A DNA stretch of 5,833 nt from Flaviramulus sp. (GTDB lineage Bacteria; Bacteroidota; Bacteroidia; Flavobacteriales; Flavobacteriaceae). The stretch spans positions 1-5,833 of the forward strand of contig JALRJA010000377.1 of NCBI GenBank assembly GCA_023255235.1, given 5' to 3'. A program made the position numbers and the translations under genes. Below are positions 1-5,650 of this stretch, one piece after another; the first letter of the stretch is position 1, and every line of letters begins with the position of its first letter. The notes below the pieces were generated by a model. It searched no databases and was not told the DNA's origin. It saw only the letters and a list, made by a program, of their open reading frames with translations.

Positions 1-1158
1 CATACCTTTCAGCCTTTATTATATCAAGTATCTACAGGTGGTTTAGAGCCAGATTCTATTGCTTACCCCATACGTAAAATTTTAAAAGATTTCCCCAATT
101 TCTATTTTAGATTAGCCCATGTTGAAAAAATAGATTCTGAAAAAAACATAGTATTTACAGATATAGGAAAACTTAAATTTGATTATTTGGTAGTGGCTTC
201 TGGTTCAAAAACCAATTATTTTGGTAATTCTGAAATTGAAAAACACAGTATGGCAATGAAAACCATACCACAGTCTTTAAATTTGAGAAGCTTGATATTA
301 GAGAATTTTGAGGAAGCTTTACTAACATCAGATTTAAATGAACGCAATGCCCTTATGAATTTTGTAATTGTTGGTGGCGGTCCAACAGGCGTTGAATTGG
401 CGGGTGCTCTTGCCGAAATTAAAAAAGGTATTTTACCTAAAGATTACCCAGATTTAGATACCCGCTTAGCACAAATTCATATTATTCAATCTAGTGATTG
501 TATTTTAAAAGGCATGAGTGCTAAAGCTTCTAAAAAAGCAGAAGATTTTCTTGAAAAGTTGGGTGTTAATATTTGGAAAAATGTTAGAGTAACTAATTAT
601 GATGGTAAAACAGTAACTACCAACACCGATTTAACTTTTGAAACCGCTACTTTAGTATGGGCAGCAGGAGTTAAAGGAGCAACTATTACTGGGCTTGACG
701 CCGAAACGTTTCTTACTAATGGCAACAGGCTTTTGGTTAATGAGTTTAATCTGGTTAAGGGGTTTAATCATATTTTTGCCGCAGGTGATATTGCTTGCTT
801 GGTTAGTGATGAGTTTCCAAACGGATTGCCCATGATGGCTCAACCAGCCATTCAGCAAGGACACCAATTAGGAGCTAACATATTACGATTAATTGAGAAC
901 AAACCAATGAAACCTTTTGTTTATAAAGATAAAGGTGCTATGGCTACCATAGGAAGAAATAAGGCTGTGGTAGATTTAGAACGCTTTCAGTTTCAAGGCG
1001 TTTTTGCATGGTATGTATGGATGTTTGTTCATCTATTTTTCTTAATAGGTTTTAGAAATCGTATGGTGGTATTTGTAAACTGGGTTTATAATTATGTGCG
1101 ATTTGATAGAGAGGCAAGGCTAATTATTAGACCCTTTAAAAAGAAGGTTAAAGTTTAA
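1..1158 (+). CDS. ndh: Type II NADH dehydrogenase (NDH-2), 5' end outside the window
   Basis: A single-subunit FAD enzyme on the inner face of the cytoplasmic membrane that passes electrons from NADH to quinone (menaquinone in this phylum) without pumping protons. The reading frame is open from base 1, giving 385 visible residues. About 45 N-terminal residues with the first FAD-binding GxGxxG are missing compared with usual NDH-2 lengths of about 430. Visible are the HTFQPLLYQVST segment at residues 1-12, the second Rossmann motif VGGGPTGVE at 124-132 (E132 matches the conserved Glu near the quinone site in characterised NDH-2), WAAG at 220-223, the FAD-binding AAGD at 260-263, and the quinone/nicotinamide-site motif AQPAIQQG at 280-287. 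A hydrophobic aromatic segment at about 337-352 followed by basic residues fits the C-terminal membrane anchor. An internal TTG at 187 is not the real start because the family homology continues upstream of it. It converges on the kinase gene with 46 bases between stops. Confidence 0.95.
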   Translation, partial: HTFQPLLYQVSTGGLEPDSIAYPIRKILKDFPNFYFRLAHVEKIDSEKNIVFTDIGKLKFDYLVVASGSKTNYFGNSEIEKHSMAMKTIPQSLNLRSLILENFEEALLTSDLNERNALMNFVIVGGGPTGVELAGALAEIKKGILPKDYPDLDTRLAQIHIIQSSDCILKGMSAKASKKAEDFLEKLGVNIWKNVRVTNYDGKTVTTNTDLTFETATLVWAAGVKGATITGLDAETFLTNGNRLLVNEFNLVKGFNHIFAAGDIACLVSDEFPNGLPMMAQPAIQQGHQLGANILRLIENKPMKPFVYKDKGAMATIGRNKAVVDLERFQFQGVFAWYVWMFVHLFFLIGFRNRMVVFVNWVYNYVRFDREARLIIRPFKKKVKV

Positions 1159-1204
1159 TTTGGTATTAAATACAATATCATAAACTAAACAAAACAACTG
1201 TTTA

Positions 1205-2365
1205 TCACGCTAATGTGCTTATGCTTTTTAATGTAATTTGTAGTGTACTGCCTTTTCCTGCTTCTGAATGTAATACCTTAATTTTTCCTTTGTGAAAATC
1301 TTCAATAATGCGTTTGGTGAGCGATAATCCTAATCCCCAACCACGTTTTTTTGTAGTATAACCGGGTTCAAAAATTTTGCTAAAATTATTTTTAGAAATG
1401 CCTTTACCGGTATCTGTTACTGTAACCATAACGTTGTTTTCTAATTGAGAAATGGCAATAGTTAGTTTGCCTCTGCCTTTCATAGCGTCAATGGCATTTT
1501 TCACTAAATTTTCAATAGACCAACTGTATAATTGTTTATTTAAATTTACTAAAATTTCATGATTAGGAATTTTTATTTCAAAATCTATAAGCTTAGATGA
1601 ACGTGCTTTTAAATATTCAAAAGAAGCAACTGTTTCGTTTATAATATTGGCTCTTTCTAAGGTGGGTAACGATCCTATTTTACTAAAGCGTTCTGTAATA
1701 GTTTGTAACCTGTCAACATCTTTTTCAATTTCTGTAATATAGTCTGAATTTACATTTTCGGTTTTCAAAATTTCTGTCCAGCCAATTAAAGACGATAACG
1801 GAGTTCCTATTTGATGTGCCGTTTCTTTTGCCATACCCGACCACAATTTATTTTGAGTGGCGTTTTTATTGCTACTATAAAAGAAAAATATAACGGCAAC
1901 AAACAGCACTATTATTAATAATAAAGCTAACGGATAGTATTTGAGTTTGTTTAACAAATCAGAATTTCCATAATAAATAGTACTAACAGCAACGCCGTTT
2001 AGTTTTACGCCAATGGGTTTGTTTTCTTTTTCAAATTTTGCAATTAGTTTTTTTACATATTCTGGATTAGAAAGTCTAACATCGTCAATATTATTATATG
2101 AATTTAAACTGCCATCTTCATTAATTACCAAAATAGGAGTAGTTTTATTACTGCTTAAAATTTTTAAGGTTAAGTCTAAATTAACGTTAGATTCATTATT
2201 AATAAAATCGGTTTGAGCAAAAGACCAGGTTTCCATTTTTATACGCTCTTCTTTCTTAAAATACTGAAAAAATTCATTGGTTTTCCATAAAATAAGAGAC
2301 ACTATAGCAAATGATACCACAATTATAACCCATCTAAAAGCATTGCTGTATTTGGTAAAAATCAT
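1205..2365 (-). CDS. Membrane sensor histidine kinase (two-component system)
   Basis: A 386-residue inner-membrane sensor kinase that should autophosphorylate on His and pass the phosphate to a response regulator not present in this window. TM1 lies at about residues 12-27 and TM2 at about 144-163, enclosing a periplasmic region of about 115 residues that I do not recognise. TM2 leads almost directly into the H-box AKETAHQIGTPLSSLIGW, with H184 as the phosphoacceptor; there is no room for a full HAMP domain. The ATPase domain has the N-box ENLVKNAIDAM (N290), G1 DTGKGI at 318-323, the F-box IFEPGYTTK around F332, and G2 GWGLGLSL at 342-349, so all catalytic boxes are intact. The H-box style is common in Bacteroidota kinases. 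The gene is divergent from the DUF3127 gene and convergent with ndh, so it is probably a single-gene transcript. Its ligand and target genes cannot be told from the sequence. Confidence 0.93.
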   Translation of the reverse strand: MIFTKYSNAFRWVIIVVSFAIVSLILWKTNEFFQYFKKEERIKMETWSFAQTDFINNESNVNLDLTLKILSSNKTTPILVINEDGSLNSYNNIDDVRLSNPEYVKKLIAKFEKENKPIGVKLNGVAVSTIYYGNSDLLNKLKYYPLALLLIIVLFVAVIFFFYSSNKNATQNKLWSGMAKETAHQIGTPLSSLIGWTEILKTENVNSDYITEIEKDVDRLQTITERFSKIGSLPTLERANIINETVASFEYLKARSSKLIDFEIKIPNHEILVNLNKQLYSWSIENLVKNAIDAMKGRGKLTIAISQLENNVMVTVTDTGKGISKNNFSKIFEPGYTTKKRGWGLGLSLTKRIIEDFHKGKIKVLHSEAGKGSTLQITLKSISTLA

Positions 2366-2441
2366 AATTACAATTTTCGATTCGTAATATAATGTAAATC
2401 TGTTAAAATTATTGTTTTCTACTACAGTAATTTTTTAGCCA

Positions 2442-2458
2442 AACCTCAAGCTTGGGTT
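2442..2458. repeat. Imperfect palindrome between divergent genes
   Basis: The arms AACC-CAAG and CTTG-GGTT are complementary over 8 base pairs around the centre CAAGCTTG, with one unpaired T at 2446 in the left arm. There is no loop and no adjoining T-run, so it does not look like a terminator. A dyad of this size between divergent promoters could be an operator for a dimeric regulator, but that is inference; it may be chance. Confidence 0.35.
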
Positions 2459-2524
2459 GTTAAAAATAGTATAAAAAGCTAATAATGAATTAGAGATTGA
2501 GTTTTAATGATTTTTTTAGTTAGT

Positions 2525-2559
2525 TTTGTTAATATGTTTAATTACTAAGACTAATCTTG
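2525..2559 (+). promoter_or_regulatory. Candidate Bacteroidota-type promoter for the DUF3127 gene
   Basis: TTTG at 2525-2528 is followed after 23 bases by TAATCTTG at 2552-2559. This compares with the Bacteroidota sigma-ABfr pattern of a -33 TTTG/TTG and a -7 TAnnTTTG; the -7 box has one mismatch and the spacing is at the long end of the accepted range. Transcription would start near 2566, leaving a leader of roughly 65 bases. In DNA this AT-rich such matches arise by chance, so this remains a candidate. Confidence 0.35.
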
Positions 2560-2572
2560 GTTTTACAATAGC

Positions 2573-2632
2573 TTATATTAAATTATAAGGTTTACAAAGA
2601 ATAATAGTAATAAAGAATAAATTATATTAAAT
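2573..2632. repeat. 11-base direct repeat flanking the DUF3127 leader
   Basis: The string TTATATTAAAT occurs at 2573-2583 and again at 2622-2632, where the second copy runs into the ATG at 2631. The copies start 49 bases apart. A second copy over the start codon could be a site for feedback or translational control, but low-complexity AT sequence makes a chance repeat quite possible. Confidence 0.3.
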
Positions 2633-3008
2633 GGAAGTTCAAGGAAGAATTAAAACAATTGGAGAAACCCAAACTTTTGGAAATAATGGGTTTAGAAAAA
2701 GAGAAATTGTAATCACTACAGAAGAGCAATACCCACAACATATTATGGTGGAATTTGTTCAAGATAAAACAGATTTGTTAAACACGTATCAAGTTGGTCA
2801 ACAAGTTAAAGTAAATATTAATTTAAGAGGCAGAGAGTGGGTAAACCCACAAGGTGAAACTAAATATTTTAATTCAATTCAAGGTTGGAGAATTGAAGCA
2901 ATACAAAGTGAAACAAGCACAGAAAATATGCCGCCTGTTCCGCCTGCTGATGCTTTTGAACCAGCTACCGATTTAAACGAAGACGATCACGACGATTTAC
3001 CTTTTTAA
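2631..3008 (+). CDS. DUF3127 family protein with SSB-like C-terminal acidic tail
   Basis: A 125-residue soluble protein with no signal peptide or membrane segment. Residues 1-91 fit the DUF3127 family, which is conserved in Bacteroidota and has no established function; landmarks are GRIKTIGETQTFG near the N-terminus, FRKREIVITT at 21-30, and the closing FNSIQGWRIEAI at 80-91. The alternating strands, with a KREIVI strand and a GQQVKVNINLRGREW segment, suggest an OB-like beta barrel. Residues 92-116 form a polar, Pro-rich linker (PPVPPADAF), and the protein ends in EDDHDDLPF (117-125), which closely resembles the acidic '..DDDIPF' tip of single-stranded DNA-binding protein SSB. A role with single-stranded nucleic acid or replication and repair partners is therefore plausible but inferred. 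The ATG at 2631 has an AT-rich leader without Shine-Dalgarno, normal here. It appears to be a single-gene unit, with a strong terminator 24 bases after the stop. Confidence 0.88.
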   Translation: MEVQGRIKTIGETQTFGNNGFRKREIVITTEEQYPQHIMVEFVQDKTDLLNTYQVGQQVKVNINLRGREWVNPQGETKYFNSIQGWRIEAIQSETSTENMPPVPPADAFEPATDLNEDDHDDLPF

Positions 3009-3031
3009 GGATATTTGAAATCATAATTATT

Positions 3032-3067
3032 AAAAGCCTTTAAGTGTGTATTACTTAAAGGCTTTTT
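3032..3067 (+). terminator. Rho-independent terminator after the DUF3127 gene
   Basis: Two perfectly complementary 13-base arms, AAAAGCCTTTAAG at 3032-3044 and CTTAAAGGCTTTT at 3054-3066, enclose a 9-base loop, and the right arm runs into a T-run at 3063-3067. It lies 24 bases after the DUF3127 stop codon and separates it from the next rightward gene. The A-run on the left arm could let it work weakly in the other direction, though no leftward gene ends here. Confidence 0.88.
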
Positions 3068-3150
3068 CTATATACACGAAAAACGCTGGTGTTCTGTATT
3101 TGGAATGATTTTTGAAACTTGCTCTTCTATAACTTTAAAACAAAACCCCA

Positions 3151-3735
3151 ATGAAACATTTTTTATTTATAACGGCTTGTGTGTGCCTTGGATTACTAAA
3201 CGGAAATGCACAATCACAAAAAAACGACCTAAAACTTAGCATTTCAGGATTACCTCTTTTGGGTTCTGCAGATGGTTTTGAATCTGGAATTAATGGAATT
3301 GTAATTAAACCTTCTATTGGGTATTTTATTTCAGACAGAACATCTATTGATTTAAATTTTTCTTATGCTACTCTTAATGATTTAAAAATTGGAAATATTG
3401 ACTCATATTACAACTCTTTTGCTTTTATTCCAACATTAAGAAATAATATTGTTAATAAGCAAAAACTAAGACTATTTGCCGAATTTGGTTTTGGACTTGG
3501 TACCATCAAATACAACGCTGATGACACCAATTTTAGAAATTCAGAACACGAAGAATTAAGCGGCGGAATTTCTGTACTAAACATTGGTATTGGAGGAAAT
3601 TACTTTTTCAATAATAAATTTGGACTCGAAGTTATTATTCCTTACTTAATGACTAAAAATATTACATCAGAAAACAACAATAATTTATATTCTGGAATTG
3701 GTCCTACAATAGGGCTTACGTTTAACCTAAACTAA
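3151..3735 (+). CDS. Small outer-membrane beta-barrel protein (porin-like family)
   Basis: A 194-residue exported protein. A signal peptide fits residues 1-20 (basic MKH, hydrophobic FLFITACVCLGLL, cleavage after GNA before QSQ). The mature chain of about 174 residues is built of alternating amphipathic strands with aromatic ends and polar turns, for example IKPSIGYFISDRTSIDLNFSYA, LRLFAEFGFGLGTIKY, LNIGIGGNYFFNNKFGLEVIIPYL and GIGPTIGLTFNLN. This matches the general 8-stranded outer-membrane beta-barrel families (OmpW/OmpX-like, 'outer membrane beta-barrel protein') common in flavobacteria. The specific substrate or role is unknown. It ends in Asn rather than the frequent aromatic residue. 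The start ATG follows an A-rich leader; TAACTTTA at 3130-3137 resembles a -7 box but has no -33 element at proper spacing. The stop lies 7 bases from the stop of the convergent DUF2490 gene. Confidence 0.85.
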   Translation: MKHFLFITACVCLGLLNGNAQSQKNDLKLSISGLPLLGSADGFESGINGIVIKPSIGYFISDRTSIDLNFSYATLNDLKIGNIDSYYNSFAFIPTLRNNIVNKQKLRLFAEFGFGLGTIKYNADDTNFRNSEHEELSGGISVLNIGIGGNYFFNNKFGLEVIIPYLMTKNITSENNNNLYSGIGPTIGLTFNLN

Positions 3736-3760
3736 GCCGTTTTTAAATTTTTAAAATGGC
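3736..3760. terminator. Possible bidirectional terminator between two convergent barrel genes
   Basis: Just after the rightward stop codon, GCCGTTTT (3736-3743) can pair with AAAATGGC (3753-3760) using one G-T wobble, with further weak A-T pairs inside. The hairpin spans the 7-base gap and the last codons of the leftward DUF2490 gene. Neither side has a clean T-run after the stem, so strength is doubtful; its position where two transcripts meet is the main support. Confidence 0.35.
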
Positions 3761-4429
3761 AGAAGTTAAAATAAATAAATTTTTTTCGGTTTCAATATTT
3801 ACGGCTTCCAAACGGTATTCTAAACCTAATTGAAGTTTTAAATTTTCGGTAAATTGCCAGCCAATTTGTGTTGTAGTTCTTTGTCCTAACTCAGGTTTTA
3901 AAACCTTACTAAGGTATAGCAACCCTTCTAAAGAACCTACAAAATAGGCTTCACCAACATCTAATTTTTCACCATTTAAAGGAAAATCAATAGTAAACCT
4001 ATAGCGTTGTCTAAAAACGGTATGGGTTTTAAAATAACGCTGTTCAGAGCGTATTCTATGCCCAAAACGCATACCCTGTTTTTGGGTTGCATAATTAAAT
4101 TGTTGGGTTATGCGTAGTTCATTACCTATATTGTTAAACAATTCTCTATTTCGGTATTCTATACCCAAACTAATTGAAGTAGTATAGTTTAAATTTAGGG
4201 TTGAAAAGTGTGCCAAATCTACTTGACGTTGCTTTAATTTAAAGGTATTATTTTGATACAAAAAGTAACGCGATTCTAAGGCAAAGTTAACAGCATATTT
4301 TTCTGAAAATTTGTGATTTACTAAAAACGCCGATTCGCCTAAACTTTCAAAGTTTCTTTGTGAGAAGCCATAAAAACTGCTTAGAATTATCGCTATAAAT
4401 ACTAATTTTTTAATATAACGTATATTCAT
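3743..4429 (-). CDS. DUF2490 family outer-membrane protein
   Basis: A 228-residue exported protein. The signal peptide is residues 1 to about 23 (MNIRYIKK, then VFIAIILSSFYGFS, before Q24). The mature part has the DUF2490 look: alternating beta strands rich in Arg, Tyr and Phe such as YAVNFALESRYFLY, TSISLGIEYRNREL, NELRITQQFNYATQ, GMRFGHRIRSEQRYF, TVFRQRYRFTIDFPL and LQLGLEYRLEAVNIE, with the typical RxRxEQRYF-type core. DUF2490 proteins are predicted outer-membrane barrels with no established function. Its ATG lies 20 bases inside the 3' end of the upstream PepSY-like gene, so its translation is probably coupled to that gene, and it is the last gene of the leftward cluster. It ends in Ile instead of an aromatic residue. 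The family call is from recognised pattern, not a search. Confidence 0.83.
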   Translation of the reverse strand: MNIRYIKKLVFIAIILSSFYGFSQRNFESLGESAFLVNHKFSEKYAVNFALESRYFLYQNNTFKLKQRQVDLAHFSTLNLNYTTSISLGIEYRNRELFNNIGNELRITQQFNYATQKQGMRFGHRIRSEQRYFKTHTVFRQRYRFTIDFPLNGEKLDVGEAYFVGSLEGLLYLSKVLKPELGQRTTTQIGWQFTENLKLQLGLEYRLEAVNIETEKNLFILTSAILKI

Positions 4430-4988
4430 ATGAAGAAGCTATAATATCTCTAGACTTTTCAAATTGTCCTTGATTATTAAAAGTAAACTCTTTTAGTTGG
4501 TTGGTTTTATGGGTTTTTATTTCGGCAATAATTTCATAGGCAGCATTATAATTATGGGAATTTGTTAGAATAGTTTTGATAAAGTTTTCATCACTTATAC
4601 TTGATGGTTTTGTGTATTGCTTTTGAATTTTAAAAAACCGCTTTTTATCATAATTACTCTTAAAATAATCATTAATAGTCTCTAAAATTTCTTTTGAAAT
4701 TTCTCTTTTCTTAATAAGAATTTCGACATCTTCAACAAAGCCTTTAGCATTAAATTCTATACTGTATAGGCTTTTTTTATGTTTAAATTTTGCTTCATAA
4801 CTTAGTTTTTGTCCATCGGTTTCCTTAAAAAACTTTAACTTTTTTACTTGTTTTGAAATTGTACCAAAATAATTTTGAGTATTTTCTGGAAACTCAGAAG
4901 CTTTAATGCGTTCTTCTTTTTCATTTTTAACTTGAGAAAACGAAAAAGAACAACAACAAACTATCACTAATAAACTAAACTTGTTCAT
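4410..4988 (-). CDS. Exported protein with two PepSY-like repeats, function unknown
   Basis: A 192-residue protein from the chosen ATG at 4988. Residues 1-18 form a signal peptide (MNK, then FSLLVIVCCCSFSFS, before Q19). Three consecutive Cys in the hydrophobic core are unusual, and no proper lipobox precedes them. In-frame ATGs at 5009 and 5015 would give a longer leader; 4988 gives a standard one. The mature part shows two similar halves: YEAKFKHKKSLYSIEFNAKG starting at residue 64 and YEIIAEIKTHKTNQ with EFTFNNQGQFE from residue 151. Each is a predicted beta hairpin with an N-x-(K/Q)-G turn, preceded by helices (about 40-52 and 132-146), with a further helix and strand between (97-125). 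This layout resembles periplasmic PepSY-like proteins of Bacteroidota, which lack a settled function. It overlaps the end of tag by 14 bases and the start of the DUF2490 gene by 20, which points to co-translation and perhaps a shared envelope role with DUF2490. Confidence 0.75.
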   Translation of the reverse strand: MNKFSLLVIVCCCSFSFSQVKNEKEERIKASEFPENTQNYFGTISKQVKKLKFFKETDGQKLSYEAKFKHKKSLYSIEFNAKGFVEDVEILIKKREISKEILETINDYFKSNYDKKRFFKIQKQYTKPSSISDENFIKTILTNSHNYNAAYEIIAEIKTHKTNQLKEFTFNNQGQFEKSRDIIASSYEYTLY

Positions 4989-5538
4989 ACCTAAAACAAT
5001 TAATTTCATGATCATTTACCATTCCAGTGGCTTGCATGTGAGCGTAAATTACTGTAGAACCCACAAACTTAAAACCCCGCTTTTTTAAATCGGTACTTAT
5101 TGTGTCACTTAAGGGCGTGTTTGCTGGTGCATCTTTATAATTTTTTAAGGCATTTTTTATAGGTTTCCCATCTACAAAACCCCAAATATATTTACTAAAA
5201 CTACCAAATTCTTCTTGAGTTTTTATAAAAGCCTGTGCATTAGTAACGACAGCATTAATTTTTAGTTTATTTCTTATAATACCTGCATTTTGTAGTAAAG
5301 CATCTATTTTACTTGGTTTATAGTTTGCTATTTTTTTAAAATCAAAATTATCAAAAGCAGTTCTAAAATTGTCGCGTTTTCTCAATACAGTAATCCAACT
5401 TAAACCTGCTTGAAAGGTTTCTAAAACTAAAAACTCAAAAAGGGTATTATCGTCAAAAACAGGAACACCCCACTCTTGGTCATGATAGGCTTCATATAAA
5501 CTATCGCCTTCACACCAACCACATCTTTTTGTCTCCAT
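4975..5538 (-). CDS. tag: DNA-3-methyladenine glycosylase I (Tag)
   Basis: A cytoplasmic base-excision repair enzyme that removes 3-methyladenine from alkylated DNA. The 187-residue protein matches the length of E. coli Tag and aligns closely with it: RCGWCEGDSLYEAYHDQEWG at the N-terminus, LFEFLVLETFQAGLSWITVL at 33-52, NAGIIRNKLKINAVVTNA, LKKRGFKFVGSTVIYAHMQA at 151-170, and GMVNDHEINC at the end. The zinc ligands of the family are present as C6, H19, H177 and C181; E40 and W48 match the base-recognition Glu and Trp of E. coli Tag, and Y18 is also kept. The ATG at 5538 was chosen because the family starts at Met-x-(x)-x-RCGW; an in-frame GTG at 5574 would add 12 residues unlike the family. 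The stop overlaps the next gene. It lies 112 bases after the tonB stop with no clear terminator between, so it may be read from its own promoter or from tonB. Confidence 0.96.
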   Translation of the reverse strand: METKRCGWCEGDSLYEAYHDQEWGVPVFDDNTLFEFLVLETFQAGLSWITVLRKRDNFRTAFDNFDFKKIANYKPSKIDALLQNAGIIRNKLKINAVVTNAQAFIKTQEEFGSFSKYIWGFVDGKPIKNALKNYKDAPANTPLSDTISTDLKKRGFKFVGSTVIYAHMQATGMVNDHEINCFRYEQV

Positions 5539-5650
5539 TTTTAATTTTTTTAATCTTATTAGCTCAAATTTCACACAGTAAAATAGTGTAATAATTTACA
5601 ACATCTAATATAGAAAAATAAAATATTTTTATGCTTATAATATGCTAAAA
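5539..5650 (-). promoter_or_regulatory. Leader region between tonB end and tag
   Basis: This 112-base gap is strongly AT-rich and has no gene. A 7-base all-A/T hairpin (AAAAATA and TATTTTT, roughly 5614-5630) is too weak to call a terminator. On the leftward strand TTG at 5601-5599 is followed after 18 bases by TACTGTGTG at 5580-5572, only a poor match to the Bacteroidota -7 box. A tag promoter here is possible but not shown. Confidence 0.25.

Larger units (their letters stand above)
2366..2630. other. Divergent AT-rich intergenic region, 265 bases
   Basis: This stretch separates the start of the kinase (leftward) from the start of the DUF3127 gene (rightward), so it should hold the promoters of both. 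I find no convincing protein-coding frame: the ATGs reach stops within a few codons, the longest tried (near 2508) giving about 13. No tRNA-like or structured RNA was recognised. It holds an imperfect palindrome at 2442-2458, a candidate rightward promoter at 2525-2559 and an 11-base direct repeat at 2573-2583 and 2622-2632, listed separately. I could not identify a good leftward promoter for the kinase. Confidence 0.7.

Noticed and set aside
652..867. A 71-codon leftward open frame
   Set aside because: It lies wholly inside the ndh coding sequence on the opposite strand, and its translation shows no recognisable family pattern; the ndh frame has clear conserved motifs here.
187..1158. A TTG at 187 as the start of the NADH dehydrogenase
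   Set aside because: NDH-2 homology (HTFQPLLYQVST and following) continues in frame back to base 1, so the gene is only cut by the window edge.
1180..1205. Hairpin ATAAAC/GTTTAT between the ndh and kinase stops
   Set aside because: Only six mostly A-T pairs with a 14-base loop and no T-run; too weak to call a terminator.
2013..2216. A 67-codon rightward open frame
   Set aside because: It is antisense to the periplasmic region of the histidine kinase, and its Phe/Leu/Ser-rich translation is what an antisense shadow of AT-rich coding DNA gives.
3130..3137. TAACTTTA as a -7 promoter box for the 3151 barrel gene
   Set aside because: The box is close to consensus, but the nearest TTTG lies 15 or 27 bases upstream, outside the usual spacing, so a promoter was not called.
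5539..5574. GTG start for tag adding 12 residues
   Set aside because: The Tag family begins a few residues before RCGW; the extension MKFELIRLKKLK has no counterpart in E. coli Tag, and an ATG lies at the expected place.
5614..5630. A/T-only hairpin between tonB and tag as a terminator
   Set aside because: Seven A-T pairs without any G-C would be unstable, and such runs are expected by chance in this base composition.
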